From Montifringilla adamsi (lineage: Eukaryota; Chordata; Aves; Passeriformes; Passeridae), in contig JAGGNK010015336.1 in assembly GCA_017590115.1 (NCBI GenBank), forward strand, positions 62,001 through 126,000: a stretch of 64,000 nt of DNA, in the 5' to 3' direction. A model generated the notes under the pieces. That model made no database searches and had not been told where the DNA came from. It saw only the letters and a program-made list of their open reading frames with translations. Below are positions 13,101-25,625 of this stretch, piece by piece (the stretch's first letter is position 1; each line of letters starts with the position of its first letter). The position numbers and the translations under genes are program-made.

Positions 13101-13942
13101 AACACAGTTTTACTGATGCCTTTATGTCCCACCAGCAACTGTTCTGTCTCCAGAAGAGATGCAGGAGGAGCTGTTTATTCTTTCCTTGGGTATAATGTTG
13201 AGAAGCTTCAGGTCTTTTCAAAACATTAAGAAATCTCTTAAAGCAACATGTAATTATACAGACAGAGAGACTGAGAGAGGTTTCCTATTCTGAAGGGGAC
13301 TTGTGGGCCACTTGGAGGTTATGTGGGTTATCTACAATAGATTCGCTCCAAAGCATTATTGTCTGTCTGTAAAGGACAGAAATACTTGCTGGGAGAAATT
13401 ATACCTATGAGAGCAAAACTCAGTGAAATGTCACACTGCCTAATAATATGACAGAGAAAACCAAAAATTATGTTGTTACCTACAGTAAGAATCAGGTAAG
13501 TCTGTAAGATTGTGTATCTTTTGACAATATGAAATATATCCTATTTGCCTTTATCAGCAATTTGAACAAAAGCACAGTTAAAAATGTGTGTTTTATTGGA
13601 CATTCGTGTATTTACCTCACTGACAATTGCAGTTTCACTCTGGATTTAGTCTATGGCATCAATCCCTTTTCCTTTTTTTTGTTAACTTGCTTAGGGTTTG
13701 ATTTCTGCATGGCTGAACCAGGGCAGGCAAAGTCATCTGAACATTTCAAACACCCACAAATAAATACAAACACAACCATCCATCAGAAAGATAGCTACTA
13801 TACAGAGGACAGGAAACCAGGGAAAAATGTTGTTTCCACTCTGCTGGAGGGGAAATTCTGAAAGGTTCCACAGCCCACAACTGTTTCCCGTCTTGTTGTC
13901 CAATAGCCAGAATACACATATATTTCTTAGCATGTTTTTCTC

Positions 13943-14005
13943 TGAGGTTTTGCCCAGGAACTCAGGTGGATTTGGTACAAAGTATGCAGAAAACATCTTT
14001 AGTTG
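13943..14005. repeat. Copy B of an unclassified short repeat
   Basis: Core AACTCAGGTGGATTTGGTAC, aligned with copy A (AACACAGGTGGATTTGGCAC) and continuing through GCAGAAAACATC and TTAGTTGTG. Confidence 0.5.
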
Positions 14006-14786
14006 TGAATGAATATGACTGCTGGCATAAATGCCAATTTTGTTTCTCCTGTAGCCTGGATGGCATACTAGGATTACCCATTTAATCTGGTCTCTTTACC
14101 TCTGCATTACTAGAGAAACCAGAAGAAATCCAGCAATGTTAATCAATGTTTGAGCTCCCTGAAGGCTCCAGCTTTTTACAGTCTCCATATGCATTAGGTA
14201 ACACCAGTAAATTTTGAAGTGAGGGCATCTCTGTAGCTTGAGGATGAAAATACCATCAGGGTTGGCCAGATCACGAGTGATTATTGGGGCATTTGTGGCA
14301 AAGTAAAGGGTTATAAGGACTTCTGGACATTGAGAGAGACTGCACCTTGAGACTGGCTCCTTCCAAAAAGCCTACTTAATTTTCTAGGCAAACTTATTCT
14401 CCTCTCTCTCCTGGATTATTTATCCATTTCACCCTAGAATTACCAGTCAGCTCTCTCCTTCCCTTGGATTCTGGGAGCCTAAGGTGTTTCAAATCCAGGC
14501 CAGTTCATACAGAGAGAAGTAAGAGCTGAAATAGTGTTGACTTCCAAATTCAAGTTGTGACTGGCCTGAACAGGAAATTCATATGCAACAATCCACTCAC
14601 GTGAGAGATAGGTCAAGAATGGAAAGTCAAATACTTGTATTTCTTCCACCATCAAACACAGGAAGAACTCAACAGCCCTCCACAGATTTGTTAACTTTAT
14701 ATCTCCCAGGACAGCTGAACCTTGCTCTTCTGAGTGGAGAGTGCACCCTGAACCCAGGCGTTCCCAGTTTAAACTTCTAATATTAG

Positions 14787-14787
<1 letters not shown>

Positions 14788-14842
<55 letters not shown>

Positions 14843-14857
14843 GTGGTGGTGGTGGTG
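14788..14857. repeat. (TTA)n microsatellite followed by (GGT)5
   Basis: About 18 TTA units (14788-14842) running directly into five GGT units (14843-14857). Likely polymorphic in length. Confidence 0.95.
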
Positions 14858-16569
14858 TTTTTGTTACTTATCTGCCTGACTTGTGTACATTGAGTCTCAA
14901 ACATGGAGAAGTACATTTATTAAATGTTACTATATTATAAATATATTTTCCATTAATTTTCTTTTCATAAGTTGATTCTTATTACCTCATGAGACTCCTG
15001 AATTATTTTTTGTTTTGTACTGATTGTGCCTGGAACTTGGACAGATTTTATCAATGTTATTTTATAAAACTAAGCTGCAGTCCAGCATATCACACTCAAA
15101 ATGGTCTAAACAGTTCCTACATCAAGATTGCTGCAGGATAAATGTTTTCTCTTGGTCTCTTTCTGAAATTTCAATCACTTGAATGAAATTGTAGCATTTT
15201 AAAAAGAGGCAAATTCTTGAAATCCAAATTATTGAGTACACTTAAGAGGAACCCTATGTTTAGTCTGTACTGGCCACAGATCTGTGTGGTTTCCAGGAGC
15301 GTGTCATAAGCCTGCACCTTTTGTACCTATCAAGAAAAAAATTTGGTTTTATTTCCAACAAATATTTCAGTACATCAGGTATCAAAGACTTAAGAGCAGA
15401 ACCAAAGCACTTCAATTTTCTTCAATTTGACAGAAGAAAAAGAAGGACAGGAAAAGGGAAGAAAACCACAAAACCTACCTAAAAGTGAAAGCAGACTCTC
15501 AGAGTTCTTTTTCAAGCAGTTTTAATAAAATCAGGACAGTATTGTCTGTCTCTCAAAGGTCTTACAGGTCACATGAGAATAGCAGAGCATTTTTCTTCAC
15601 ACAGTGTGCTCCTGATGTGAGGGTATCATTGTCAAAATGCAGACATCAGCTGCCAGGCACTTTTGACTAATAAAATGAACACAACCCAGTTGCTTGGTTC
15701 AGGTTGGAATTGTTACCTCCTGCCCTTGGATGGGATCTGTGTAGATCCACCAAACCCAGTACTTTGATTCATCTCATGAATTCAGTCATTGAATAATGGC
15801 CTTTAATTAAAAAAATATATCTATTCATCTAAGATGCTTGGTGACTAATAAAGACCCTTAGGAGAAGTCTAAGTAGCTAGACACAACAGAGTCTAGGGAA
15901 AAATTCAAAGACAGAACAGATCAAATGACATCTGTAATCAAATGATCATTAACAGGAGCATTTTCTGTCCTCTTGCAAATCCTGATGGATCACTGTCCTT
16001 TACCCAGCTAATATACTCTATTAATCTTATTCAAGAAACAATGTTTCACAGCAGACTTTAAAACCAGGATAATTTCTAACTTAACAACTTAGGAGCAAAG
16101 CAGTGCAGTTATTTGCTAAAGTGATGTTTTCTAACATTTAGGAAATTACAAGAAAGGAAGTAAATGCCATTTTCCGCTGAGGTGTTGATATAGGCTGCTT
16201 GCAGTGTCTTCCCAAGGAGAAGATTCCTAAAATTCATGCTTACAGCTAAGTTTACCAGCACACAATCCAATGGACAGTCTGCAGAAAACTTCTTAGCAAG
16301 GTAAATATTTTTTCCCTGTACTGTTGTTTGCTCATTACCCTCCTATGCTCACAGGTTCTCACACAGGCTGAAAACAGTGCTGGTGCTGACTCAAAGCACT
16401 GCAGGCAAACTCCATGATCTCCTTTAAGGAGTGAAATATCATCAAGTCTCTGTGGCTACTTTAAAAAGTGACCCATTAAACAGCAGTACTGAGACCCATG
16501 TGACTGCCTCCAAAAATGCTAAGCAGGTATCTCACTTCCACTCTTATTTGTCGATTCCCTTGAGGGCAA

Positions 16570-17374
16570 AGAGGACCTGAAGAGAGACCTGGACAAATAG
16601 ACTGGGCAATCACCAACTGTATGGTGATTGGTGTGAATCCATAGTGCCAGATCCTGCACCTGGGATGGGGCAACCTTGGATGTGCAGGCTGGGGAATGAG
16701 GCTGGAAAGCAGCTGTGGGACAGGACCTGGGGGTCCTAGTAAGTGGAAAGTTGGATTCAGCAGGGCTCTGGCAGCCAGGAGGGTCACCCCTGTCCTGGGG
16801 GGCATCAGGCACAGCATCACCAGCTGGGCAAGGGAGAGGATTGTCCCACTCGGCTCTGCACTGGGGTGGCCTCACCTTGAGTCCTGGTGGCAGTTTTGGG
16901 TGCCACAATATAAGAAACACATAAAGATATTAGAGAGTGTCCAGAGGAGAGCAATGAGAATGGCCTTACGAGGAGTGACTGAGGACACTGGGTCTGTTCA
17001 GCCTGGAGAAGGGGAGACTGAGGAGAAACCTCCTTGCAGTTACAGCTTCTTTGTGTGGGGAAGAGAAGGAGTAGGTACAGATCTCTTCTCGCTGGTGACC
17101 AGTGACAGGACTTCAGGCAACAGCATGAAGCTGAAGTGGGGGAGATTTAGGCTGGTTATCAGGAGAAGGTTTTTCACGCAGGTGTGGCTGAGCACTGGAA
17201 CAGGCTCCCCAGGGCAGTGATTACAGCACCAAGCCTGACGGAGTTCAAGAAGCATTTGAAGAATACTCTCAGGAACATGGTGGGATTCTTGGGGCTCCTT
17301 TGTGTAGGGCAGGGATTTGGACTCAATGATGCTGATTGGTGCCTTCCAACTCAGGATATTCTGATTCTGTGTTG
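16570..17374 (+). mobile_element. CR1 LINE, about 800-bp 3' portion, sense
   Basis: Landmarks in order: GAGAGACCTGGACAAATAGA, ATCCTGCACCTGGGATGGGG, GTGTCCAGAGGAGAGCAATG, TTCAGCCTGGAGAAGGGGAG, GGAGATTTAGGCTGG, GCACTGGAACAGGCTCCCCA and a 3' end near TTCCAACTCAGGATATTCTG. Covers the end of ORF2 and the 3' UTR; frames are broken. One of the best-preserved CR1 copies here. Confidence 0.85.
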
Positions 17375-17997
17375 TCTCATGAGATGTTCTTCAACAGGCT
17401 CAAGCAAGGAAAAGCAGGTTCAGAGTATGAGTGGAATGATACCAGGCCCACTATAAAATTTACCTTTTAGTAGTACTTAAATATGTGAAGACATAATTCC
17501 ACATCAGAAAAAATCCAAGATTTTTTCATGCATAGGAAAACTAAGCTTCTGGCAGAGAATGGTACACCAGCTACCTTTTTTGGGGACCCTCTTTTTGAGT
17601 ACAGACCAAACAGAACAGTAAATAGTAAGTATGGCAAGAATCTCTATGTTCATTTGACTTCCAGGACAACAGAATTTCTCTGAACTTTCAAACTGACCAC
17701 ATTAGCAGTGGTTCTGCACACTCAGAGTCATATCAAGCAACCCTTTAGTGGTAAGGAGCAGATATAAATACAGGAGAGCACATGGCAAGAAAGAACCTGT
17801 ACTTCATTCAACCTGTCAACTCCAAGAGGTACTGAAAGTTCCTGGACAATGAATAAGGAATAAGGGTAAGGATCTGGGCCTCAGGATTCTTATATAAGTA
17901 GACAAGTATATGTAAGATGGGTGAAAGTATCAAACCTTATTGAACAAAGCTGTCCCAAGCCTCCTGAGACTCAGATTAAATAAAAGAAGCAACTCAC

Positions 17998-18051
17998 CCT
18001 TTGACCTGGCAGACCAGGGACTCCAGGCTTGCCTTCCAGACCAGGCTCTCC
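17998..18051 (-). CDS. COL22A1: COL22A1 exon w14 (54 bp), helix
   Basis: Reads GEPGLEGKPGVPGLPGQR, six perfect triplets, with acceptor CCATTTTAAAG (a weak pyrimidine tract) and donor GTGAGT. It is proline-rich with the spacing expected before the GKKG exon. Confidence 0.92.
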
Positions 18052-18959
18052 CTTTAAAATGGAGAAGATTTAGAAAGTTAACAGAATAAGAAAAACTAGT
18101 GAACTATATATGATTTCCTGGCTGTTCTGTGCTACCATTATTGCATGGCTACCTAGACAACTCTTACCTGATGATTATGTTGTCCTGTGAGCAGAAAAGA
18201 ATGAGTAAACAAGATAAAGTGACAATGCCCTGATTAAATACAGAGCACACAACTATATTTAAATTGCATAATTCAAACCAGATTCACTTAAGTAACACAC
18301 CTTCACAATGCCATCAATTTTACAAAAGCCAATCAACAGTGAAACACAACAATCAATTCAAAAGAGAGGAAACACAGAGTGTTTGCAAATGAGGCAGCAG
18401 TGACAGTCTGAACTGAGACATCCTGCAGAGCTGGGTCATAAAATAGAACTAGAACAGGCTACAATTTAAATCAGAAGTAAGAATGTTGGCATGTACAAAC
18501 TGTTGTAAAAATTGTGTTGAAATATAAACACACATACTCAATTCCTAGTTTTCATCCAGAAAGTATTTCAGCCACAACCTTGTGGCATAACACCAATCCC
18601 TTTGACAGCAGCTACTCCCTGACCTTCGTGACATGACAGCTCACAAATTATCAGTCAGTGCCTCTCTGAGATGTGCTGAATGCCCATACAGCTCTTCAGG
18701 ACACTAGAAATAGAAAAATGATCAGGTTCTGCATGACTACAGCCTTAAGGCAAAGTCTGCCCATGTCCTGGTTGTCACTTCCCTGTGTTCAGACAGGCCA
18801 TCCACAGCACGACACCTCCTCTCAGCAGTGAAAAAAACTGGGGGCTGTGGGCACCATTTAAATATTTTAGAACCTGAATAATGTATAAGATTTTCATATG
18901 CCTCACTCCAGCCTGAGTTTCAGCTTCTGAAATTACAAGTAGTGAGAGAAACAACTTAC
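18052..18959 (-). other. Intron w13-w14 (908 bp)
   Basis: Unique AT-rich sequence without recognised repeats. Confidence 0.8.
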
Positions 18960-19013
18960 TGGAGGTCCAGGAAGTCCAGGCTGGCCTTGTGGTCCTCGTG
19001 GTCCAGGCTTTCC
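18960..19013 (-). CDS. COL22A1: COL22A1 exon w13 (54 bp), helix
   Basis: Reads GKPGPRGPQGQPGLPGPP, six perfect triplets, with acceptor CATCCCTGTAG and donor GTAAGT. It follows the interruption. The .PGPRG.QG.PG.PG pattern agrees with human GAPGPRGHQGAPGPPG from memory. Confidence 0.92.
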
Positions 19014-19919
19014 CTACAGGGATGTTTGAGGGTTTTTTTTAAAAAAGTGTTAAAATATCTTTATGAAAATGTGCATGGGCACATTAGACACATTGTCTGT
19101 CTTTACAGGAGCTATACCACCACTTTCCCCACGAGTCCTGAAGAACCAGTGCAGAGATCAGCTGTTTTTCTCCTTAATCTCTGGCCACTCAAATTATCAG
19201 CACTCACTAGGCTGCAGACAGACTGATCCACCCACACTCAACAGGCACTTATCCGTATCTGCTTCTCTGTTTCTCAAAGGTAGTGACTCTCCTGAAGAGG
19301 CTGGGATATCCTGGATATTCCACTAGAACACTCTGGGTTGGGGTTTGGTGGTGGAAAAGAATAGTTCTTGCATAAGCAGCTTCCACCAGCATTTCCCCCA
19401 AGCCTACAGAGCTCTGAAGGGCTTTAAAGTATCATTTACATTATGCATACAATTGTATTAAGTAACAGCTAAATGCAAATTACAGATCTACCAACAAAAA
19501 ATCAAAATCTAAATATGTATATTTTTATTTTATACATAAGACTAACAGACTGACACAACGGGTATGTCCCCACCTATTTGAGAGCCCAGGTTCAGAGACA
19601 AACTAGGCAAAAAATCAAATACTGGTTAACATTAATGTTAATACATCCCTGTCCTTAGATAATTGCATAGCTGACTCTACAATTAATACTTCTCATTGGT
19701 GTAATATTCACATCTGAAAATGACATTGCCCTTTTTCCTTTTTTCATTATTTTCTCCACTGTAAATAGGAAAATTTATTTCTCAATATCCTGATAGTGCT
19801 TCCATCCACCTTCCCTTTAAAGTACTATTTTAAAGCAAAATCTAATCTAGCATGCAACAGAATTACATTAAAATATCCTTGCAATAAAAAAAAAAAAAGA
19901 GATATTGAGTCTCTCTTAC
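19014..19919 (-). other. Intron w12-w13 (906 bp)
   Basis: AT-rich, with a 12-base A run near 19887-19898. Nothing else recognised. Confidence 0.8.
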
Positions 19920-19949
19920 TTCCTCTCCTTTTAGGCCTTCAGCGTGCAC
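19920..19949 (-). CDS. COL22A1: COL22A1 exon w12 (30 bp), carries the non-collagenous interruption
   Basis: Reads VHAEGLKGEE, ten codons, the only exon here that does not begin with Gly and is not a multiple of 9 bp. Acceptor TTCTATTGCAG and donor GTAAGA are both strong. Val-His-Ala-Glu inserts four residues into the Gly-X-Y register, after which GLK and GEE restore it, so the next exon again starts with Gly. Human COL22A1, as I remember it, has VQQEGLKGEQ here. A match in length, position and in the V..EGLKGE pattern argues strongly that this is a real exon. Such breaks are typical of FACIT helices and may be flexible or protease-sensitive points. Confidence 0.88.
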
Positions 19950-21333
19950 CTGCAATAGAAATGCAGAGTCATAAAGGATGGAAAGAGTAAATACAAGGCA
20001 GAAGGTGCCAGAGGTATCATGGGGCCCCAGAGGGTATTTTTTCCCCCTTGCTGTTCCTTCAAGTTGCATGATAACTCCTACAGCTCCTCAAATCCTGTTG
20101 CAGGCTAGGAGGTGCTTTCTATTTAAAGAGCTCAGACCAACACAAGGTTTTCTCTCACCTGTGAAGTGATTTGGGTGGCTGCATAAACAGTAAGAACTTA
20201 ATTAATTATCTCACTATATAAATAAGTTTGTAAATTCCCCAGATCTTGTTTTATTCTAAACCACAAAGATCTGTTGAATGCAGAAGGAATCACATAACAA
20301 GCAGACTGGGTTGGGATATGCCCCATCAGTTAAACTCATTTTCAGATGTTACATGCATCTTTCAAAATTTCTAGGTAATTGCTATCTCGTCATTAATATC
20401 ACATTTAAACAGGACAGCAAAATGTTCTTACCCAAATAGCCTGGGTTTTTTTCATAGTTTTCTAATTCCTTTACTTTCTACCACATTCTGAGTAAGGGAA
20501 TTGCCTCCTGACTTTACCATGATTACAGGGAGCCTGTCATTCTTTTTATTTTTTTAAAAAAGTCAAAGGGATGCTCCCTAACTGCTTTGTTACCAGCCCA
20601 TACTGAACTCAATTCTAGACCTCTCATCTGCATACTTAGTGGTAAATCTTTCTCCATTCACCCAGAGCTAACCTCTTCATACAGACAGTACTAGTCTCTG
20701 GACATCCTTACATCCTTGCCAGAGATGTCTCTGGCATCAGCAAAGGCCCTGATGAAGGCAGAGGGATGCACAAAGGATGTTAATCTAGTGCCACAATAAA
20801 GATAAGCCCCACTCTTCTTTTTTCAGTTTAATTTTTTCATTAGTGCTTTCCTGATTTCAGCACATCAAGTTCTAGTTGTCTTAATATTCCATCACTGAGC
20901 TAAGGAAAGATCATCCTTCTCTCTCATCAGAAACTGCCTTTTTCTTCTCCTGCCCCAACTCTTACATTCCAAAGACACTCAGCTACCCAATACTGAAATT
21001 CCATTTGCTTTTATAACTTGCCCAGGCTCTATGTACCAAAGGCCACTTGGAATCAACTCAACAACTGTCAGAAACCACACAGTCCTGCCACAGTATTGCT
21101 CTGTCTGATGCACTTGAGGCAATGCTTTCATTCACAGTCTCCCAAAATTGTAGCAGAGCATCTCCTCATTATCACATGACTTCTTCAAAAGTATTACTTT
21201 CAAAAACTTCTTAAAAATAATAACTCAAAAAGAGTTTTTAAGAACATCTCTTAGTGAGGTCCTCCCAACCTGCATTTCTACTTCTCATGCAATAATGCTA
21301 AAAATTCTGGGAAAGCTAAAAAAAAATTCTTAC
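19950..21333 (-). other. Intron w11-w12 (1.4 kb)
   Basis: Unique AT-rich sequence. No repeat family or extra exon recognised. Confidence 0.8.
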
Positions 21334-21369
21334 TGAAGTGCCAGGCAGTCCTGGAAGTCCTGGCTCACC
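21334..21369 (-). CDS. COL22A1: COL22A1 exon w11 (36 bp), helix up to the interruption
   Basis: Reads GEPGLPGLPGTS, four perfect triplets, with acceptor TTTCCCTGCAG and donor GTAAGA. Its last triplet GTS is followed not by Gly but by Val of the next exon. By order it corresponds to the human segment ending GVPGSV just before the break. Confidence 0.9.
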
Positions 21370-22077
21370 CTGCAGGGAAACAAGAAAGAAATGAAAAAAC
21401 ATACATAGAACACAACATGGCACAATACACAACAGTGCAAAGTAAAAACAACATCCTGAGCACATTTTGTAACTGTTGTACATTCTTATTTTCAATAACC
21501 ATCTCATAATTAATAGATCTGGACACACACCCTCAATTAACTGTTTTCTCTGCTCTACAGATGAATACATGCAGAAACCGCTTGTGGTCTGTGTTATTGT
21601 GATGTTTTACATACATTTTAATGATATTCAGTGACTTAAAATGAATGATGCTTTGGATGTGCAATAGCATTAGATCTCTACTTCAAAAATCTTGTATTTG
21701 CTTTGTACACTTACCACACAAACACACAAAAGTGAGAAATGGTACCATTTCCCCCAAGTCATTTTATAGAGCAATTCACACCATAGTGGTTGCAGGACAC
21801 TGGCTTGCTACACCCTCTTTTCATGATTTATTGCCATCTAGGCTATCAGTTTGTTCCAGTTCATTTTTCTGCAGCAATGCCCACCATTTATTATGCTTTA
21901 AGACTGTGTATACAGAAGGTTTATCCTTTACTTTAGGCACAGACTGCTGTTACATTTATCACATAGCTTCCTTCCACACTCTATTGATTCATTACTCATG
22001 TAGGTCTCTGAATGACCCAGCATATCTTTCATATTTTTTTCTCTTAAGTTCAATTACTCTTTGTTATTTATGCAGAG

Positions 22078-23645
22078 CATCACAGAATGGTTTGGGTTGG
22101 AAGGGATCTTAAAGATAGAATCACTGAAATATTAAGGCTGAAAAGACTTGCAAAGCCATTGAGCCTAACCTTTGACTGAACACCACCATGGCAGCAAGTC
22201 CAGAGCACTGAGTGCCACATCCAGTTGTTCACTGAACACCTCCAGAGATGCTGACTCCACCACCTCCCTGGGCAGAACCTTGCAATGCTTGACAAACCTT
22301 TCAGTCAACAAATGCTTCCTGCTGTCCAACATGAATGTTCCCTGGCATAGCTTGAGGCAATTTTCTCTTGTTCTGTCGCTGGGTGTCTGGGAATAAAGAC
22401 CAATCCCAACCTGGCTACAGCCGCTTGCCAGGGAGTTGTAAAGAGCAGTAAGGTCCCCCCTGAGTCTTCTTTTCCCCCGAATACGCCATGTTCCCACAGC
22501 ACTCTTCATAGGACTTACCCTTTAGACCCTTCATCAACTGCACTGCCCTTCTCTAGCAACACTCTCGATACCTCAACCCCTTTCTTTTCATTAGGTACCC
22601 AAAACTGAATGAAGACTTCTACCCAGTGCCCAGCACAGAGAGAATCACCACCCTGGTCCTGCTGGCCACACTAGTGCTGACACAGAATGCCAAAAAGCCA
22701 CTGGCCTCCTTGCCCACTTAGGCACATGCCAGCTGATGGTCAGCCTCTGTCAGCCAGCACCTCCAGGGGCTTTCCCACTGGGCAGATTTCCAGCCATTCT
22801 GCCCCAGCCTGCTGTGACACAAGGGTAGGACCCAGGCCTGGCTCTTCTTGAAACTCATCCTGCTGGTCTCACACCATCCATCCAACCTGTGCACATCCCC
22901 CTCACAGGGCCTTCCAAACCTCCAGTATATTGACAGTCCTACCCCAACTTGGTGTCATCATAAATTTACTACTGAAGGTAGTCTCGATGCTGTTGTCCCA
23001 TCAGAAGGATGAACACTGAATGGGACTGGGCCCAGGGGACATCACAAGTGGCCAAGAACCACCTGAATGTGGCACCATTCATAGCCACTCTCTGGGCCAG
23101 GCCATCCTAACAGTTCTTAACCCGGCAAAGAGTGCCCCTTCTCAAGCCCTGACCTGACGGCTTTTCCAGGACTGTGCTGTGGGAGATGGAGTCAAAGGCT
23201 TTGCTTAAGCACAGGAAGATTCCATGCACTGCTTTTCCCTCAGCCCTGAGGTGGGCCACTCGCTTCTCAAAGGACATCACATTGCTCAGGCAGGACCTGC
23301 CTTTGCTAAACCCATGCTGGCTGGGCCTGATCCCTCAGTTGTTCTTTCTGGGCCTTGTGATCCCCCTCACGATGATCTGCTCGAGGACCTTGCTTTGGCT
23401 GACAGGACTGGAGTTCCCCTCAACCTCCCTGCAGTCCTTCTTGAGCATGGGTGTCACAGTGGCACCTCCAGCCATGTGGGACCTTGGCAACTGGCCAGGA
23501 CTCATAACAAAAAAGGATGGAGAGTGGCTTAGCAAGCTCTTTCGCCAACTCCGTCAGCAAACTTGGGCAATTCCTTGCCAACCCCATAGACTTGTCAGTG
23601 TCTCAGTGGCTCTTCAGGTCACTAATGACTTCCAGCAGGATTAGA
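22078..23645 (-). mobile_element. CR1 LINE, about 1.6-kb 3' portion, inverted
   Basis: Begins with GCATCACAGAATGGTTTGGG and runs backwards through the CR1 3' UTR into ORF2. Reverse-transcriptase region landmarks include AACTTGGTGTCATCATAAA, TCAAAGGCTTTGCTTAAG, GCAGGACCTGCCTTTGCTAA and CCCATAGACTTGTCAGTGTC. The reading frame is broken by many changes. The open frame at 23174-23644 on the plus strand is antisense to it and not a gene. Confidence 0.85.
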
Positions 23646-23814
23646 GGCCTTGCTCTGGGGAGAAGCCAGTGCCAGGATGGCCTTGGTGAAGGAATACCCC
23701 AGAGACAGGGAGCACAGCTGGGAACTCACCCTGGCCTGGCTGCTGTGGTCGGCAACTGCCTTGAGACAAGGACCATGAAAGCATGTGAGGGGACAGAGTG
23801 TCCACATAGCTGCC

Positions 23815-24420
23815 TGTTGTGGTGTGTTTTTATTTTCTTTATTTGGCATATTTTACTGCTTAATTTGTTGTTTTGAAATCCCTCTGTGTTTTCCTCCCCC
23901 TGCTCTTGGAGTGGCACAGGTTCCCCATTTTGTATCTTAGATTGCTAAATTTAGACTTGCTCCCTCATTGTTATTCAGCTCGGTTAACTGTCACTTCTTC
24001 TGTTTGTTGCCTGCCACTCCCTGCCAAGTTGTCAATCCCTCCTGTCCCTACTCTTTTCCCCCCAAAAAACCTCCTCTGCTCCTCCCCTCCTCAGATGTCA
24101 ATCCTTCCCCAAGCCTGCCCTTTCCTCCAGAACCTTCCCTGTCAGTTTTGTATCCTTTGAAACCCCATGGTTTACTCAAGCCTTTCCCCTCCCTTAAGAC
24201 CCTCTATTGGTTTACAGATTGTATTTCCCCCCGTTCTCCCGATTGGTTAAAAAGTGTATCCTCCCCCAAGACCGCCCCTGTTTATAAGTTAGTGCCTGCG
24301 TTCAGTTTGGGGTTTTGGGAGTTTACCATTGAATAAAGACACCCCAGTTCCCACTTCAGAACCTGTGCTGCTGCCTGTTTATCTCCGCCAAATTGCTGCT
24401 GGCAGCTGGAATTTCTACGG
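23815..24420 (+). mobile_element. LTR-like element (ERV), plus orientation
   Basis: Pyrimidine-rich U3-like stretch with two ATTGG (CCAAT) boxes at 24206 and 24242, a TATA box (TTTATAAG at 24281) and AATAAA at 24332-24337, 49 bp after the TATA. The TATA-to-poly(A)-signal spacing is typical of an LTR with a short R region. Ends are approximate: TGTTGTGGTG near 23815 and CTACGGGG near 24420. No primer-binding site, gag or pol follows, and no matching second LTR was seen. It lies just upstream of the acidic reading frame and in its orientation. Confidence 0.55.
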
Positions 24421-25409
24421 GGTCTACCATGGGGATCTGTCATGCCCCCATTGTCGCTGGGCTGGGGGCATATAGCCCCCATGCTGCAACAGCTGTCTCC
24501 ACCAGACGCCTCCTCCTGCTTCCCACAGGTGACATACAGGCAGCCACAAGCAGTTTTGCAGGTCACCTGGATAACCATCACACTCCTCCACAGGGACAAA
24601 CTGCTTCCCAGACCGGTCACCTCAGGGAGCCTCCCAGGACCTTACACACAGCCTGGAGGGAGGGCACTCACTGCTCCTCAGTGACACAGTCACACGCCAC
24701 AAATATTGTCCCTGTCAGACTTGCTGCTTCTCCATGGCTCTCCGTTGACTGGGGCATCTCCGTTCCAAGAGCAAATGCCAAGACCAGGCTTGACAAGGGT
24801 CAACCTGCTCCCTCTGTCAGCAGCCCCAGCAATAGTAGCTTTTGGCTCTTCTCCCAGAGGCAGAGCACAGTTCACAGGTCCTGTAGCCAGCAGCCACCGA
24901 CAGGTTGTGCCACCATGTCCATGGGGCACTGTGGCTGCTGACACAGGAAGCTCCTTCCCCGGACAGCTCAGCTGAAATGTTCTGGCGAGGGTCAGCAGAA
25001 AGGCAGGGCAAGCGCCTGCCACCCCTGCGACATGCAGGCGGTGTGCAGCTCCGCACAGGAACCCAGCCTGCCTGGAACTACCTGGAGCTCACCACGATGG
25101 AGGAGCTCACTGAGGTGCAGGAAGAGCACGGTGGCAAAAGTTACGGAGTCATTTAGAGGCTTTGCCCCATGCCTGTGTGAAGACAGGTACATCACGTCCA
25201 CCTGGACTCAGGAGCAGTCAAGTGTCTGTCAAGAGGCCAATGCAGAGGCCCAGGTGATGCCCAGCGCTCTTTGCTTGACCAAAGATGCTACAGAAGAGAC
25301 AGGAAACTCTTCTGAGCTCCTGTCGTCTGTCCAGTTGGAAGAGCAGCAGTCTATCTCTGGCAACTTGCAGCCCTAGGATAGTTTTCCAAAAGAGCCAGAG
25401 GACAAGTGA

Positions 25410-25625
25410 GAGGAGGAAGAACTCCCAGAAACAGAAAGTGAAGGAGATAGGGACAGCATTCCTCAGAGCACATTCCTTGTCCTCTTGAAAGAGAAGAAGG
25501 GAGAGGCAGGAGCTTCTGCCCTGGACAAAGATCTCTGGGACAAGGGGTAAAATGAGCTTTTGCTTACACCAGAGCCTGAGGAATGCTCAGACTTCTCAGC
25601 TTCTCCCTCATCTGGAAACCCCTGA
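25410..25625 (+). repeat. Repeat unit 1 of the acidic ORF (broken)
   Basis: Frame 3 translation: EEEELPETESEGDRDS, a linker, then KKGEAGASALDKDLWDKG, a stop, and PEPEECSDFSASPSSG. Aligns segment by segment with unit 2, which is about 530 bp downstream. Confidence 0.55.

Larger units (their letters stand above)
10847..17997 (-). other. Intron w14-w15 (7.2 kb)
   Basis: Contains an inverted CR1 (12616-13008), two copies of an unclassified short repeat (13018-13100 and 13943-14005), a TTA microsatellite with a GGT tail (14788-14857) and a long sense CR1 (about 16570-17374). The remainder, including 10.9-12.6 and 14.9-16.5 kb, is unrecognised non-coding sequence. Confidence 0.75.

Noticed and set aside
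14479..14916. 145-codon minus-strand frame with a poly-Ile run
   Set aside because: Created by the TTA microsatellite.
16696..17220. 174-codon plus-strand frame
   Set aside because: Lies in the 3' part of a sense CR1; not a host gene, and the frame does not represent intact ORF2.
23174..23644. 156-codon plus-strand frame
   Set aside because: Antisense of a CR1 ORF2 remnant.
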